A stretch of DNA of 64,000 bases from UBA7657 sp049652985 (GTDB lineage Bacteria > Pseudomonadota > Alphaproteobacteria > Micavibrionales > Micavibrionaceae), in assembly GCA_049652985.1 (NCBI GenBank), contig JBASFK010000004.1, forward strand, positions 186,001 through 250,000. The letters run 5' to 3'. Below the pieces are notes generated by a model. It ran no database searches, was not told the DNA's origin, and saw only the letters and a list, made by a program, of their open reading frames with translations. The number at the start of each line of letters is the position of its first letter. Within the stretch, counting starts at the first letter, position 1. A program made the position numbers and the translations under genes. Shown here piece after piece: positions 61,226 through 64,000 of the stretch.

Positions 61226-61630
61226 GTGTTCGTTTTTGAAGAGATTGTTATGGATGATGGCGAGATGGAGGGCCCGGGGGATGACTCGCCCGGCCACGGC
61301 CCTGACCATGGCGATAATCCTGCGCGCGAGGAACGCCCCGACACCGGCGTGCTGCTCAAGTCGCGCCCGAAAACAAAGAAGCCGTCCCTCTATAAAGTTC
61401 TGCTCCTCAATGATGATTACACGCCGATGGAATTCGTCGTTCATGTCGTCGAGCGTTTCTTCAACAAGAACCGCCAGGAAGCAACTGATGTCATGCTGCA
61501 TGTCCACCGCCGCGGCGTGGGTGTATGCGGCGTGTTCACCTTCGAAGTCGCGGAAACAAAAGTCGCGCAGGTCATGGATTTCGCCCGGGCCAACGAACAA
61601 CCTCTTCAGTGCACACTGGAAAAGGAGTAG
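61226..61630 (+). CDS. clpS: ATP-dependent Clp protease adaptor ClpS
   Basis: The GTG at 61226 follows GGAGGAG at seven bases and gives 134 residues; the ATG at 61250 is an alternative. The N-end rule adaptor domain (about 60-134) has VLLLNDDYTPMEFVVHVVER and VMLHVHRRGVGVCGVFTFEV, including the NDDYT-MEFV binding pocket for N-degrons. It hands N-end rule substrates to ClpA, encoded 71 bases downstream. The N-terminal region is acidic and Gly/Asp-rich. Confidence 0.96.
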   Translation: MFVFEEIVMDDGEMEGPGDDSPGHGPDHGDNPAREERPDTGVLLKSRPKTKKPSLYKVLLLNDDYTPMEFVVHVVERFFNKNRQEATDVMLHVHRRGVGVCGVFTFEVAETKVAQVMDFARANEQPLQCTLEKE

Positions 61631-61701
61631 CCTTTTCTCAGCACAGATCACACCTTACGCCTTGCCTTGAAACTCGTCCTCCAACAACCTAGTTTTTAAT
61701 C

Positions 61702-64000
<2,299 letters not shown>

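Overview
The window is 64 kb of a chromosome with gene order and content of an alphaproteobacterium: the FYDLN-acid (TIGR02300) protein is typical of that class, and dapD/dapE, a phasin, SCO1, a clpS-clpA pair, heptose synthesis (hldE) and a split class I ribonucleotide reductase all fit a Gram-negative aerobe. GC looks like the mid-50s percent. The species is not recognisable from the sequence; a deep-branching alphaproteobacterium (Micavibrio- or Rhodospirillales-like) is my guess. I saw no tRNA, rRNA, CRISPR array, insertion sequence or prophage.

Layout. 1-4.1 kb: end of a UbiH-type hydroxylase, then the rpmH-rnpA-yidD-yidC-ysxC operon behind a near-consensus promoter. 4.1-9.1 kb: a pseudopilin-like protein (minus strand), then rmuC and the def-fmt-DMT transporter-truA run. 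9.2-12 kb: a secreted PRC-barrel protein, and dapD-dapE (minus strand) for lysine/peptidoglycan synthesis. 12-18 kb: a DUF3108 protein, then glmU, three uncharacterised exported proteins and glmS on one strand. 18-20.3 kb: a CmoA-like methyltransferase, an isoprenylcysteine-methyltransferase-like membrane protein and a further membrane protein. 20.2-21.5 kb: prmA and FYDLN (minus). 21.7-31.2 kb: a fadA-fadN-fadE-like fatty acid oxidation set, interrupted by a CREST/ceramidase-like membrane protein and a 960-residue divergent PEP-carboxylase-like protein with its own promoter.

31-41.5 kb is the most accessory part: a proline/alanine-rich exported coiled-coil protein, SCP2, SCO1, thiC with a TPP riboswitch, two paralogous six-cysteine exported mini-proteins, an AT-rich HEPN-like gene, PhnA, an HD-GYP protein with a degenerate receiver domain, and two tiny lipoprotein genes (one with a CxxCH motif, one entericidin-like). 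41.5-54 kb: MFS exporter, phoH, ilvA, nrdB, terC, an RNA (uracil) methyltransferase, a VOC protein, two palindromic intergenic repeats, nrdA and pyk. nrdB and nrdA lie about 3.6 kb apart, yet each has a pair of NrdR-like boxes upstream. 54-64 kb: a protein joining an MshEN-like (c-di-GMP receptor type) domain to a LapG-like protease domain, hldE, two lipoproteins (one with a FlgO domain), a second pseudopilin-like protein, a D,D-carboxypeptidase with a SPOR domain, a phasin, clpS and the start of clpA.

The strongest candidates for something new are the MshEN-LapG fusion (54027-54953), the PEP-carboxylase-like protein with a partly changed active site (26020-28902), the pseudopilin-like paralogue pair (4095-4790 and 58060-58821), and the six-cysteine exported pair (36973-37299 and 39772-40089).
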